From Cereibacter changlensis JA139 (lineage in GTDB: Bacteria; Pseudomonadota; Alphaproteobacteria; Rhodobacterales; Rhodobacteraceae), in contig NZ_PZKG01000038.1 in assembly GCF_003034985.1 (NCBI RefSeq), forward strand, positions 1 to 32,692: DNA of 32,692 nucleotides, written 5' to 3'. Positions 18,617-26,957 of this stretch are shown here, in pieces. The position numbers and the translations under genes were made by a program. Numbering within the stretch: the stretch's first letter is position 1; each line of letters begins with the position of its first letter. The notes beneath the pieces were generated by a model that saw nothing but the letters and a program-made list of their open reading frames with translations, did no database searches and was not told the DNA's origin.

Positions 18617-18696
18617 CAGGCGAGACCCTCGGAGTTGCCTGCCTTGGGCAGGGGAGCATCGGAGCGCGGGGCGAGCGGGGACATCATGCGGATCAT
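18616..18696 (-). CDS. Possible 26-codon mini-ORF bridging nuoC and nuoD
   Basis: The ATG at 18696 overlaps the nuoC stop (ATGA at 18693-18696) and the TGA at 18616-18618 overlaps the nuoD start (TGATG). The frame therefore fills the 76-base nuoC-nuoD gap exactly. The peptide begins [13 protein letters not shown] and ends GNSEGLA, with no recognisable domain. An AAGG lies close before its start. It may act only to carry ribosomes from nuoC to nuoD (translational coupling), or be a real small protein, or a chance frame. Confidence 0.4.
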   Translation of the reverse strand: MIRMMSPLAPRSDAPLPKAGNSEGLA

Positions 18697-19295
18697 GCCT
18701 TCGCCTTGTCGTCGCCGGGCAGGATATAGGTCGCCCCTTCCCAGGGCGAAAGGAAGTCGAACTGGCGGTATTCCTGCACCAGGCTGACGGGCTCGTAGAC
18801 AACGCGCTTCTGCGCCTCGTCGTAGCGGACCTCGGTGTAGCCGGTGGTCGGGAAGTCCTTGCGCAGCGGATGGCCGCGGAAACCGTAGTCGGTCAGGATG
18901 CGGCGCAGGTCCGGATGGCCGGTGAAGAGGATGCCGAACATGTCGAACACCTCGCGCTCGAACCAGTTGGCGGAAGGATGCACGCGCGAGATCGACGGCA
19001 TCATCTCGTCCTCGCGCAGGTTCACCCGCAGCCGGATCCGGTGGTTCTGGTACATCGACAGGAAGTGGTAGACCATGACGAAGCGCGCCGGGCGTTCGGG
19101 ATGGTCGATCGCGGTGATGTCGACGAGGCTGGAGAAGCGGCATGTGCCGTCGGTCTTCAGGAACTCGGTCAGGGCCACCAGATGCGCGGCCGCCACCTCG
19201 AGCGTCAGCTCGCCATGGCTGATGCGCGCGGACAGCACCGCCTGCGGCTGGCGCTGCTCGATATGGGCGGCGAGTTCCTTCAGGGCGTCGGACAT
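18693..19295 (-). CDS. nuoC: NADH-quinone oxidoreductase subunit C
   Basis: This 200-aa, 30-kDa-type subunit has the signature [20 protein letters not shown] at 111-130, followed by [19 protein letters not shown] (131-149). It stabilises the peripheral arm and contacts NuoD. The length is normal for an unfused NuoC. It starts 11 bases after the nuoB stop. Its end overlaps the bridging mini-ORF. Confidence 0.96.
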   Translation of the reverse strand: MSDALKELAAHIEQRQPQAVLSARISHGELTLEVAAAHLVALTEFLKTDGTCRFSSLVDITAIDHPERPARFVMVYHFLSMYQNHRIRLRVNLREDEMMPSISRVHPSANWFEREVFDMFGILFTGHPDLRRILTDYGFRGHPLRKDFPTTGYTEVRYDEAQKRVVYEPVSLVQEYRQFDFLSPWEGATYILPGDDKAKA

Positions 19296-19306
19296 GCGCG
19301 CCTCCT

Positions 19307-20196
<890 letters not shown>

Positions 20197-20421
20197 GAGC
20201 GGCTCCTTCGGCTGGCGGCTGGCCTCCGGACAGGGGGGCGCAGGCGATCACGTGCTGCGCACCGTTTACTCCTCGCCCCCGTCGGGGTCAACCGAAGGTC
20301 GCGACAAAACACCGCTGCGCCACGCGCTGTTATCGCATTGGTATGCAATGGTGAACTGAAATTTCGCAGTTGCAGCAATGCGCCGCAGGCAGAGCGGAAT
20401 TGCAAACCGGGCGAGTCGGGC
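20197..20421 (-). promoter_or_regulatory. Upstream region of the nuo operon
   Basis: This 225-base non-coding gap between the liuC stop and the nuoA start should hold the nuo promoter and the liuC 3' end. Near 20336-20350 is an inverted repeat CATTG-GTATG-CAATG. On the minus strand a weak promoter-like pair TTCACC and TAACAG, 17 bases apart, overlaps it (about 20326-20354). CCCCGACGGGG at about 20276-20287 would form a small hairpin in the leader. No strong T-rich terminator for liuC and no clear Fnr box were seen. Confidence 0.4.
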
Positions 20422-21195
20422 TCAGCCGCTCCAGCCGGGTCGGCGGCGCGCGAAGAAGGCCGCGACTCCCTCGGCGGCCTCGGCGCTTTCCCAGCGCCGG
20501 ACGAGGGCCGCGCTGGTGGCGTCGAGCGCCGGCGGGGGGGAAAGCCGGCGCAGCAGCGCCTTGGTCTCGGCCACCGCCCCGGGGGCGGCGGCGAGGAAGG
20601 GCGCGACCTCGGCCTCGACTGCCGCCGAAAGCTCGGCGGGCGGCAGCACGCGGGAGAGGAAGCCGAGCCGCATCGCTTCCTCTGCGTCGATGAGCCGCCC
20701 CGAAAGCGCGATGCGCCGCGCCATCGCCTCGCCGATCCGGGCCAGCACGTAAGGCGCGATGGTGGCGGGGATCAGCCCCAGCCGCACCTCGGTCAGCCCG
20801 AAACGCGCCGAACTGGCCCCCAGCGCCAGATCGCAGACCGAGATCAGCCCGAGCCCGCCGCCGAAGGCCTGCCCCTGCACCCGGGCGATCAGCGGCTTCG
20901 GGAGTTCGTTCAGGGCGCGCAGCATCAGCGCGAGCTTCTGCGCCTCGGCAGCGCGGGTCGCGGCATCGGCCTGCATCTGCGCCCGCATCCAGCCGAGATC
21001 GCCACCGGCGCAGAAGCTCTCGCCCTCGGCCTCGAGCAGGACGACGCGCACCGCAGGATCGGCGCCAAGGGTCTCCGCCGCCTCGGTCAGCTCGACGATC
21101 ATCTGCGCCGAGAGGGCGTTGTGCTTCTCGGGCCGCGCCAGCGTCAGGCTCGCCACCCCGCGCGGATCCGTCGTCAGCCTGATCGTCTCGAACAT
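20422..21195 (-). CDS. liuC: Enoyl-CoA hydratase/isomerase family; probable methylglutaconyl-CoA hydratase
   Basis: This 257-aa crotonase-fold enzyme has oxyanion-hole segments ESFCAGGDLGW (59-69) and QAFGGGLGLISVCDLA (109-124), and a catalytic Glu136 in LTEVRLGLIPATIAP (134-148). The first glutamate of classical enoyl-CoA hydratases (after GGG) is Gly116 here, a pattern I recall from LiuC-type proteins (GGGVGL). It ends a mccB-mccA-mvaB-liuC run, so hydration of 3-methylglutaconyl-CoA to HMG-CoA is the natural assignment. It starts 32 bases after the HMG-CoA lyase stop. The start at 21195 matches the family N-terminus; the longer upstream frame overlaps the lyase gene. Confidence 0.85.
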   Translation of the reverse strand: MFETIRLTTDPRGVASLTLARPEKHNALSAQMIVELTEAAETLGADPAVRVVLLEAEGESFCAGGDLGWMRAQMQADAATRAAEAQKLALMLRALNELPKPLIARVQGQAFGGGLGLISVCDLALGASSARFGLTEVRLGLIPATIAPYVLARIGEAMARRIALSGRLIDAEEAMRLGFLSRVLPPAELSAAVEAEVAPFLAAAPGAVAETKALLRRLSPPPALDATSAALVRRWESAEAAEGVAAFFARRRPGWSG

Positions 21196-21227
21196 CGCAT
21201 CCCTCCCGCGTCTCTGAAGTCTCGCCG

Positions 21228-22082
21228 TCACCCGGTCCGCAGCCGCTGCGCCAGAGCTGCCGCCTCGGCCAGCCGCGCCGCATCGAGCCCGGTGGCATAG
21301 CCGCGCCGGGCGAGATGCGCCGCCACCGTCTCGGTCGCCACGTTGCCCGCCGCCCCCGGCGCATAGGGGCAGCCGCCGAGGCCGCCGACCGCCGCATCCA
21401 CCACCCGCACCCCCTGCTCCAGCGCGGCGTCGATCACCTCCAGCGCGCGCCCCGCGGTGTCGTGGCAATGCACGGCGAGGCGGGTCCCCGGCAGTTCGCC
21501 GGTCACCGCCGCCAGCATCCGCGCGAAGCTGTCGGGCGTGGCGCGACCCAGGGTATCGCCCAGCGCGATCTCGTGGCAGCCGAGGTCGCGGAGCGCGGCG
21601 GCGACCCGGGCGACGGCGGCGGGATCGGTCGGGCCGTCGAAGGGGCAGTCGACCACCATGGAAATATAGCCCCGGAGCGGCATCGCATCCTCCCGCGCGG
21701 CCTCCGCGAGGGGGGCGAGCCGGACGAGACTTTCGGCCACCGAAGCGTTGAGATTGGCGCGGGAGAAGCCTTCGGAAGCCGAGACGAAGACCGCCACCTC
21801 ATCCGCCCCGGCGGCGCGGGCGGCGTGGTAGCCGCGCAGGTTCGGCGCCAGCACCGACCAGCGCGTGCCGGGGCGGCGGGCGATCTCGGCCATGACCTCG
21901 GCGGCATCGGCGAGTTGCGGCACCCATGTCGGGCTGACGAAGCTCGTCACCTCGATCCGGCGGAAGCCGACCTGCGACAGGAGATCGACCAGCGCGATCT
22001 TCTCGGCGGCGGGCACGGCACGCTTTTCGTTCTGCAGCCCGTCGCGCGGGCCGACCTCGACGATCTCGACGAACTCAGCCAT
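21228..22082 (-). CDS. liuE: Hydroxymethylglutaryl-CoA lyase
   Basis: This 284-aa TIM-barrel enzyme cleaves HMG-CoA to acetyl-CoA and acetoacetate, the last step of leucine degradation. Motifs are EVGPRDGLQNEK (9-20; catalytic Arg13, metal ligand Asp14), TSFVSPTWVPQLADA (46-60), ALGDTLGRATP (173-183), metal ligands His205 and His207 (HCHDTAGRAL), and the catalytic Cys238 loop GGLGGCPYAPGAAGNVATE (233-251). The start overlaps the end of the carboxylase alpha-subunit gene by eight bases. The name mvaB is used in other species. Confidence 0.95.
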   Translation of the reverse strand: MAEFVEIVEVGPRDGLQNEKRAVPAAEKIALVDLLSQVGFRRIEVTSFVSPTWVPQLADAAEVMAEIARRPGTRWSVLAPNLRGYHAARAAGADEVAVFVSASEGFSRANLNASVAESLVRLAPLAEAAREDAMPLRGYISMVVDCPFDGPTDPAAVARVAAALRDLGCHEIALGDTLGRATPDSFARMLAAVTGELPGTRLAVHCHDTAGRALEVIDAALEQGVRVVDAAVGGLGGCPYAPGAAGNVATETVAAHLARRGYATGLDAARLAEAAALAQRLRTG

Positions 22083-24018
22083 CGGCCTCCTCCAGCCGGA
22101 TCAGCGCCGCGCCGGCCTCCACCTGATCGCCCGCCGCCACCAGCACCTCGGCCACCACGCCGTCGCGGGCGGCGGTCAGCACATGCTCCATCTTCATCGC
22201 CTCGAGCACCGCCAGCCGGTCGCCCGCCGCCACCGCCTGCCCTGCCACCACCGCGACCGCGCGCACCAGCCCCGGCATCGGCGAGAGCGTCAGCCCGCCC
22301 TGCCCTGCGGCGGCAGTGTCGCGGGCCAGAGGATCGGGCAGCGTGAAGCGGAAGGTCCCGAGCCGCCGGGCGAAGACGTCGACATGGTCACCGTGGCGCA
22401 GCACCTTCGGCGCGGGATGGCCCTCCACCGCCCAGCCTTCGGAGGTGAGGTGGGCAGAGAGTTCGGTTCCGTCGAGCTCGACCAGCGCCCGCCCCGGCGC
22501 GGTGAGGCGGAGATGGGCGGTGTGCAACTCGGCCCCCTGCAGCAGCGTCGCCCGGTGGCGAAGTGGCTGCCAGAGGGTGAAGCCCTGCAACGCCGGGGCC
22601 TTCTGGCCCAGCGCGGCGGTCAGCAGGGCGGCGGCGAGGATCCCGGGTGGAAGCGCGGGGTTTGCGGCGAGGGTGTCGATGTCGCGGGCGATCAGGCCGG
22701 TGTCGACCTCGCCGCGCGCAAAGCCCTCGTGCCGCGCGAGGGCGGCGAGGAAGCCGAGGTTGGTGACGGTTCCCGCCACCTCGGTCTCGTCCAGCGCGAC
22801 GGCGAGGCGGTTCAGCGCAACGGCGCGGGTCGGGCCATGGGTGACGATCTTGGCGATCATCGGGTCGTACCACGGGCTGATTACATCGCCCGCCGCCACC
22901 CCGGTATCGGCCCGCGCGCCTTCGGGGAAGCGCAGGTGGTCGAGCTTTCCGGTGGCCGGCAGGAAGCCCGCGGGCACGTCCTCGGCATAGAGCCGGGCCT
23001 CGAAGGCATGGCCGGTGATGCCGAGCTGGTCCTGCCGCAGCGGCAGCGGCTCGCCCGAGGCGACGCGGAGCTGCCATTCCACCAGATCGACGCCGGTGAT
23101 CGCCTCGGTCACCGGGTGCTCGACCTGCAGGCGGGTGTTCATCTCCATGAACCAGAAGCGGTCGGGGCGCAGGCCCTCGGAGCCGTCGACGATGAACTCC
23201 ACCGTTCCCGCGCCGCTGTAGCCGATGGCGCGGGCGGCGCGCACCGCCGCCTCGCCCATCGCCGCGCGCATCTCGGGCGTCATGCCGGGGGCCGGGGCCT
23301 CCTCGATCACCTTCTGGTGCCGGCGCTGCAGCGAGCAGTCGCGCTCGAAGAGATGCACGGCCTCGGCGCCATCGCCGAAGATCTGCATCTCGATATGGCG
23401 CGGGCAGTCGATCCATTTCTCGATCAGCACGGCGGCATTGCCGAAGGCGCCCAGCGCCTCGGCCCGGGCGGAGGCGAGGGCCGAGGCGAACTCGCCCGAG
23501 CGCTCTACCCGGCGCATGCCCTTGCCGCCGCCGCCCGCCACCGCCTTGATCAGCACCGGATAGCCGATCGCCGCCGCGGCCTCGGCCAGACGGTCGTCTT
23601 CTTGGTCGGCACCGTGATAGCCCGGCACCACCGGCACCCCGGCCTCGGCCATCAGCGCCTTGGCGGCATCCTTCAGCCCCATGGCCCGGATCGCGGCGGC
23701 GGAGGGGCCGACGAAGATCAGCCCCGCCGCCGTCACCCGGTCGACGAATTCCGCGTTCTCGGAGAGGAAGCCGTAGCCCGGGTGGATCGCCTCGGCCCCG
23801 GCTTCGAGCGCCGCGGCGATGATCGCCTCGCCGCGCAGGTAGGAGTCGGCGGGGGCCGGGCCGCCGATGCGGATCGCCCGGTCGGCAAGCGCCACATGGC
23901 GGGCCGTGGCATCGGCGTCGGAGTAAACCGCGACGGTCGCCACGCCGAGGCGGCGGCAGGTGGCGATGATGCGGCAGGCGATCTCGCCGCGGTTGGCGAT
24001 CAGGAGCGTGCGGAACAT
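22075..24018 (-). CDS. liuD: Methylcrotonyl-CoA carboxylase, biotin-containing alpha subunit
   Basis: The 647-aa protein joins a biotin carboxylase and a biotin carrier domain. The ATP-grasp part shows Lys158 and GGGGKGM (162-168), ERDCSLQRRHQKVIEE (225-240) and MEMNTRLQVEHPVTE (291-305). The biotinylated lysine is Lys609 in LEAMKMEHVL, 38 residues from the end. Clustering with the beta subunit, HMG-CoA lyase and isovaleryl-CoA dehydrogenase indicates 3-methylcrotonyl-CoA rather than acetyl- or propionyl-CoA as substrate. The BirA encoded at 3223-3978 is the expected modifying enzyme. Also called mccA. Confidence 0.94.
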   Translation of the reverse strand: MFRTLLIANRGEIACRIIATCRRLGVATVAVYSDADATARHVALADRAIRIGGPAPADSYLRGEAIIAAALEAGAEAIHPGYGFLSENAEFVDRVTAAGLIFVGPSAAAIRAMGLKDAAKALMAEAGVPVVPGYHGADQEDDRLAEAAAAIGYPVLIKAVAGGGGKGMRRVERSGEFASALASARAEALGAFGNAAVLIEKWIDCPRHIEMQIFGDGAEAVHLFERDCSLQRRHQKVIEEAPAPGMTPEMRAAMGEAAVRAARAIGYSGAGTVEFIVDGSEGLRPDRFWFMEMNTRLQVEHPVTEAITGVDLVEWQLRVASGEPLPLRQDQLGITGHAFEARLYAEDVPAGFLPATGKLDHLRFPEGARADTGVAAGDVISPWYDPMIAKIVTHGPTRAVALNRLAVALDETEVAGTVTNLGFLAALARHEGFARGEVDTGLIARDIDTLAANPALPPGILAAALLTAALGQKAPALQGFTLWQPLRHRATLLQGAELHTAHLRLTAPGRALVELDGTELSAHLTSEGWAVEGHPAPKVLRHGDHVDVFARRLGTFRFTLPDPLARDTAAAGQGGLTLSPMPGLVRAVAVVAGQAVAAGDRLAVLEAMKMEHVLTAARDGVVAEVLVAAGDQVEAGAALIRLEEADG

Positions 24019-24042
24019 GCGGCCTCTCGCCTCGGACCGGCC

Positions 24043-24094
24043 CCGGAGGGCTGTCTGCCCTCCGGACCTCCCGAGGATATTTGTGCCAAGATGA
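24043..24094. repeat. REP-like palindrome with conserved tail between mccB and mccA
   Basis: CCGGAGGGC (24043-24051) and GCCCTCCGG (24057-24065) form a perfect 9-bp stem with loop TGTCT. It is followed by ACCTCCCGAGGATATTTGTG and CCAAGATGAAG. From memory, this palindrome plus tail is a dispersed intergenic motif of Rhodobacteraceae genomes. It fills most of the 97-base gap between the two carboxylase genes and could stabilise the upstream (liuB) message or attenuate the downstream genes. Confidence 0.65.
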
Positions 24095-24115
24095 AGGGGA
24101 TGCGGGTCACGGGCG

Positions 24116-25720
24116 TCACATCCGGAACAGGCCGAAGCGGGTCGGCTCGATGGGGGCGTTGAGGGCGGCCTTCAGCGACAGGGCGAGCGCAGCGCGGCTC
24201 TTGCGCGGATCGAGGATGCCGTCGTCCCAGAGCCGGGCGGTGGCGTGGAGCGGGTGGCTCTGGCGGTCGAACATCTCGATCGTGGGGCGCTTGAAGGCCG
24301 CCTCCTCCTCGGGCGACCAAGTGCCGCCCGTGCGCTCGATCCCGTCGCGGCGCACCGTGGCGAGCACGCCTGCCGCCTGCTCGCCGCCCATCACCGAGAT
24401 CCGGGCATTGGGCCAGGACCAGAGGAAGCGCGGCGAGAAGGCGCGTCCGGCCATGCCGTAGTTGCCCGCGCCGAAGCTGCCGCCGATCAGCATGGTGATC
24501 TTGGGGACGGAGGTCGTGGCCACCGCCGTCACCATCTTGGCGCCGTGGCGGGCGATGCCTTCGGTCTCGTAGCGGCGGCCGACCATGAAGCCGGTGATGT
24601 TCTGCAGGAACACGAGCGGGATGCTGCGCTGCGAGCAGAGCTCGATGAAATGCGCGGCCTTGATCGCGGCCTCGGAGAAGAGCACGCCATTGTTGGCGAC
24701 GAGGCCGACCGGGCAGCCCATGACATGGGCGAAGCCGGTGACGAGGGTCTCGCCGTAGCGGGCCTTGAACTCGTCGAAGCGCGAGCCGTCGACGAGGCGG
24801 GCGATCACCTCGCGCACGTCATAGGGGGTGCGCAGGTCGGCGGGGACGGCGCCGAGGATCTCCTCGGGGTCATAGGCCGGGTCTTCGGGGGCCTGCCACT
24901 GCACGGTCGCGGGGGTCGCGCGGTTCAGGTGGCGCACAGCGCGGCGCGCGAGGGCGAGGGCATGGGCGTCATCCTCGGCGAGATAGTCGGCGACGCCGGA
25001 GAGCCGCGTGTGCACATCGCCGCCGCCCAAGTCCTCGGCGCTGACCACCTCGCCCGTGGCGGCCTTCACCAGCGGCGGGCCGGCGAGGAAGATGGTGCCC
25101 TGCTCTTTCACGATGATGGTCACGTCCGACATCGCCGGCACATAGGCGCCGCCCGCGGTGCAAGAGCCCATGACCACGGCGATCTGCGGGATGCCCTTGG
25201 CCGACATCTGCGCCTGATTGTAGAAGATGCGGCCGAAATGGTCGCGGTCGGGAAAGACCTCGTCCTGATTGGGCAGGTTGGCCCCGCCGGAATCCACCAG
25301 ATAGACGCAGGGCAGCGCGCAGGCCTCGGCGATCTCCTGCGCGCGCAGGTGCTTCTTCACCGTCATCGGGTAATAGGTGCCGCCCTTCACCGTGGCGCCG
25401 TTGCAGAGCACCATGACATCGCGGCCCTCCACCTGCCCCACCCCGGCGATCAGTCCGGCGGCTGGAGCGGCGCCGTCATAGAGGCCATGCGCGGCCAGCG
25501 CGCCGATCTCGAGGAAGGGCGAGCCCGGGTCGAGCAGCGCCGCCACCCGCTCGCGCGGCGGCAGCTTGCCGCGGGCGGCGTGGCGGGCCTGCGCCTGCGC
25601 GCCTCCCCCGGCGGCGGCGAGGGCGGCGGCCTCGGCGATGCCGTCGAGCAGCGCGAGATGCGCGGCGCGGTTGGCCCGGAACGACTCGGAGCCGGGGAGG
25701 AGGCGGGAGACGAGCTTCAT
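24116..25720 (-). CDS. liuB: Methylcrotonyl-CoA carboxylase, beta (carboxyltransferase) subunit
   Basis: This 534-aa subunit transfers carboxyl from biotin to 3-methylcrotonyl-CoA. CoA- and biotin-binding segments are [15 protein letters not shown] (185-199), [14 protein letters not shown] (372-385), [20 protein letters not shown] (413-432) and [19 protein letters not shown] (436-454). The start at 25720 ([20 protein letters not shown]) matches the family N-terminus and has GGAG eight bases upstream. An upstream in-frame ATG at 25759 lacks support. It is the first gene of the liuB-D-E-C run and divergent from the ompW gene. Also called mccB. Confidence 0.95.
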   Translation of the reverse strand: MKLVSRLLPGSESFRANRAAHLALLDGIAEAAALAAAGGGAQAQARHAARGKLPPRERVAALLDPGSPFLEIGALAAHGLYDGAAPAAGLIAGVGQVEGRDVMVLCNGATVKGGTYYPMTVKKHLRAQEIAEACALPCVYLVDSGGANLPNQDEVFPDRDHFGRIFYNQAQMSAKGIPQIAVVMGSCTAGGAYVPAMSDVTIIVKEQGTIFLAGPPLVKAATGEVVSAEDLGGGDVHTRLSGVADYLAEDDAHALALARRAVRHLNRATPATVQWQAPEDPAYDPEEILGAVPADLRTPYDVREVIARLVDGSRFDEFKARYGETLVTGFAHVMGCPVGLVANNGVLFSEAAIKAAHFIELCSQRSIPLVFLQNITGFMVGRRYETEGIARHGAKMVTAVATTSVPKITMLIGGSFGAGNYGMAGRAFSPRFLWSWPNARISVMGGEQAAGVLATVRRDGIERTGGTWSPEEEAAFKRPTIEMFDRQSHPLHATARLWDDGILDPRKSRAALALSLKAALNAPIEPTRFGLFRM

Positions 25721-25911
25721 GCGGCCCGCTCCGGAAGCCGGGATGCCGCCGTATGCCATGGCATGCCCTGCGACATCTTCGCCCGGAGGCGGTGGATTGG
25801 GGTCATCGCGGGCCTCCCCGGCAGGCAGCCGACATTCGGTTGATGCAGGTCAAGGAATCTGCGGCGGGACGCCGCAATGGTCCGCCTCGTTCGCAACCTG
25901 AAAGCAAGACC
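25721..25911. promoter_or_regulatory. Divergent region between liuB and ompW
   Basis: This 191-base spacer must carry promoters for both genes. Besides the Fnr-type box it holds a perfect 12-base palindrome ATGCCATGGCAT (25753-25764) on the liuB side and the GC-rich inverted repeat at 25861-25875 on the ompW side. No second copy of the ivd-type TTGAACA operator was found, so liuB may be regulated differently from ivd. The CTCCCCGG/GGAGG-type bases around 25790-25825 show no clear structure. Confidence 0.4.
25840..25853 (+). promoter_or_regulatory. Fnr/FnrL-type box upstream of the ompW gene
   Basis: TTGATGCAGGTCAA matches the Fnr consensus TTGAT-N4-ATCAA except one base (G for A), and fits the TTGAT-N4-(A/G)TCAA form used by FnrL in Rhodobacter. 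It lies 58 bases before the ompW ATG. If it acts as a class II site, transcription would begin near 25888, although the -10 sequence there (about AATGGT) is weak. A GCGGCG-GGA-CGCCGC palindrome (25861-25875) follows. Confidence 0.6.
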
Positions 25912-26514
25912 ATGACCCTGAGACTTTCCGCCCTCGCCGCCACCGCCCTTCTTGCCCTCACCGCTCCGGCCTTCGCGCAGTCGCAGGGCGACATGACGCT
26001 CGGCTTCGGGCTCGGCAATGTGATGCCGAAGTCGGACAACGGCACGCTGGCTGGCGGCGCGGCCGAGGTGGACAACGACCTGCGCCCGACCATCACCTTC
26101 GAATATTTCATCCGCGACAACATCGGCATCGAGGTGCTGGCGGCGACGCCCTTCGAGCACGAGGTGAAGATCGACGGGATCGGCAAGGCCGGCACCGTGA
26201 AGCACCTGCCGCCGACCCTGTCGCTGCAATACCACTTCCCGATGGGCGGGGCGTTCAAGCCCTTCGTCGGCGCCGGGATCACCTATGTGACCTTCTTCGA
26301 GGAAGAGTCGGCTCTCGGCAAGCTGGAGCTGGACGACAGCTGGGGGGTCTCGGCCCATGTCGGCTTCGACTACGAGCTGGGCCCGCATGGCGCGATCCGC
26401 TCGGACCTGCGCTGGATGGACATCGACAGCGACGTGAAGCTTAACGGAAACAAGATCGGCACCGCCGAGATCGATCCGGTCACCGTCGGCCTGTCCTACA
26501 TCTACAAGTTCTGA
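25912..26514 (+). CDS. ompW: OmpW-family outer-membrane beta-barrel protein
   Basis: The 200-aa precursor has a signal peptide (1-22, cleavage after AFA before QSQGD) and alternating beta-strand segments ending in the terminal Phe of LSYIYKF. Typical OmpW features are the early MTLGFGLGNVMPKSD, the central EYFIRDNIGIEVLAATPFEHEV and KPFVGAGITYVTFFEEES. OmpW is a narrow eight-stranded channel thought to pass small hydrophobic molecules. The start at 25912 gives the signal peptide; upstream frame is untranslated sequence. It lies opposite to and between the two parts of the leucine degradation set, and an Fnr-type box precedes it, so oxygen-responsive control is likely. Confidence 0.88.
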   Translation: MTLRLSALAATALLALTAPAFAQSQGDMTLGFGLGNVMPKSDNGTLAGGAAEVDNDLRPTITFEYFIRDNIGIEVLAATPFEHEVKIDGIGKAGTVKHLPPTLSLQYHFPMGGAFKPFVGAGITYVTFFEEESALGKLELDDSWGVSAHVGFDYELGPHGAIRSDLRWMDIDSDVKLNGNKIGTAEIDPVTVGLSYIYKF

Positions 26515-26520
26515 CGCAGC

Positions 26521-26553
26521 CGCTGCCGGTCCGGGCCTTCCGGGCCGGCAGCG
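26521..26553. terminator. Hairpin between convergent ompW and DUF1622 genes
   Basis: CGCTGCCGG (26521-26529) pairs with CCGGCAGCG (26545-26553). The stem extends through a T-G pair and CCGG/CCGG to a 14-bp stem with loop GCCTT. It lies seven bases after the ompW stop and 11 before the DUF1622 stop, so it can serve both strands. No T-tract follows. Confidence 0.65.
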
Positions 26554-26564
26554 CCTTGCGCGGG

Positions 26565-26957
26565 TCATTCGCCGAGGTCCTTCTTCAGCGCCGCCAGCTC
26601 GCGGTCGAGGAAATAGGAAATGGCCGAGCGGATCAGCACCAGCACGCCGAGGTAGATCAGGTCGCCCAGCTCCTGCGAGAGGGCGGTGTGCAGCAGGTCG
26701 GCGACGATGAAGAGCTCGAGCGCCGAGAGGATGTAGCGACCGAGTTCCACCCGCTCGGCATTGGTGCGGCGCACCCGTTCGGAATTGTCGCGGCTCAGCT
26801 CGGCCCGGACGCCGCCGAAGAGAAAGCGCGCCGTGCCGGCCAGCAGGATCAGGATCGCGCCGAGCAGGATGCCCGCCGCCACCCATTCCAGCGGCCCGAC
26901 CAGCCAGGCGAGGTGCTCGTGCAGGATGTTGGGCCGACCGAGGCTGACGAGATCCAT
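26565..26957 (-). CDS. DUF1622-family membrane protein, coupled to ivd
   Basis: The 130-aa protein has three predicted membrane helices (about 23-47, 73-93 and 98-116). It shows the DUF1622-like segment ELGRYILSALELFIVADLLHTAL (71-93) followed by GVLVLIRSAISYFLDREL (104-121). The cytoplasmic loop 50-72 is highly charged. Its ATG overlaps the ivd stop by one base (TGATG), so it is translated with isovaleryl-CoA dehydrogenase. The family function is unknown. A link to leucine catabolism is suggested only by this arrangement. Confidence 0.8.
   Translation of the reverse strand: MDLVSLGRPNILHEHLAWLVGPLEWVAAGILLGAILILLAGTARFLFGGVRAELSRDNSERVRRTNAERVELGRYILSALELFIVADLLHTALSQELGDLIYLGVLVLIRSAISYFLDRELAALKKDLGE

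Noticed and set aside
21865-24162. 765-codon plus-strand frame opposite the carboxylase alpha-subunit gene
   Set aside because: Antisense shadow of a gene with intact biotin carboxylase and biotin-carrier motifs.
25753-25764. Perfect palindrome ATGCCATGGCAT as a liuB operator
   Set aside because: Twelve-base palindromes arise by chance and it has no partner copy in the window. It is mentioned only as part of the divergent region.
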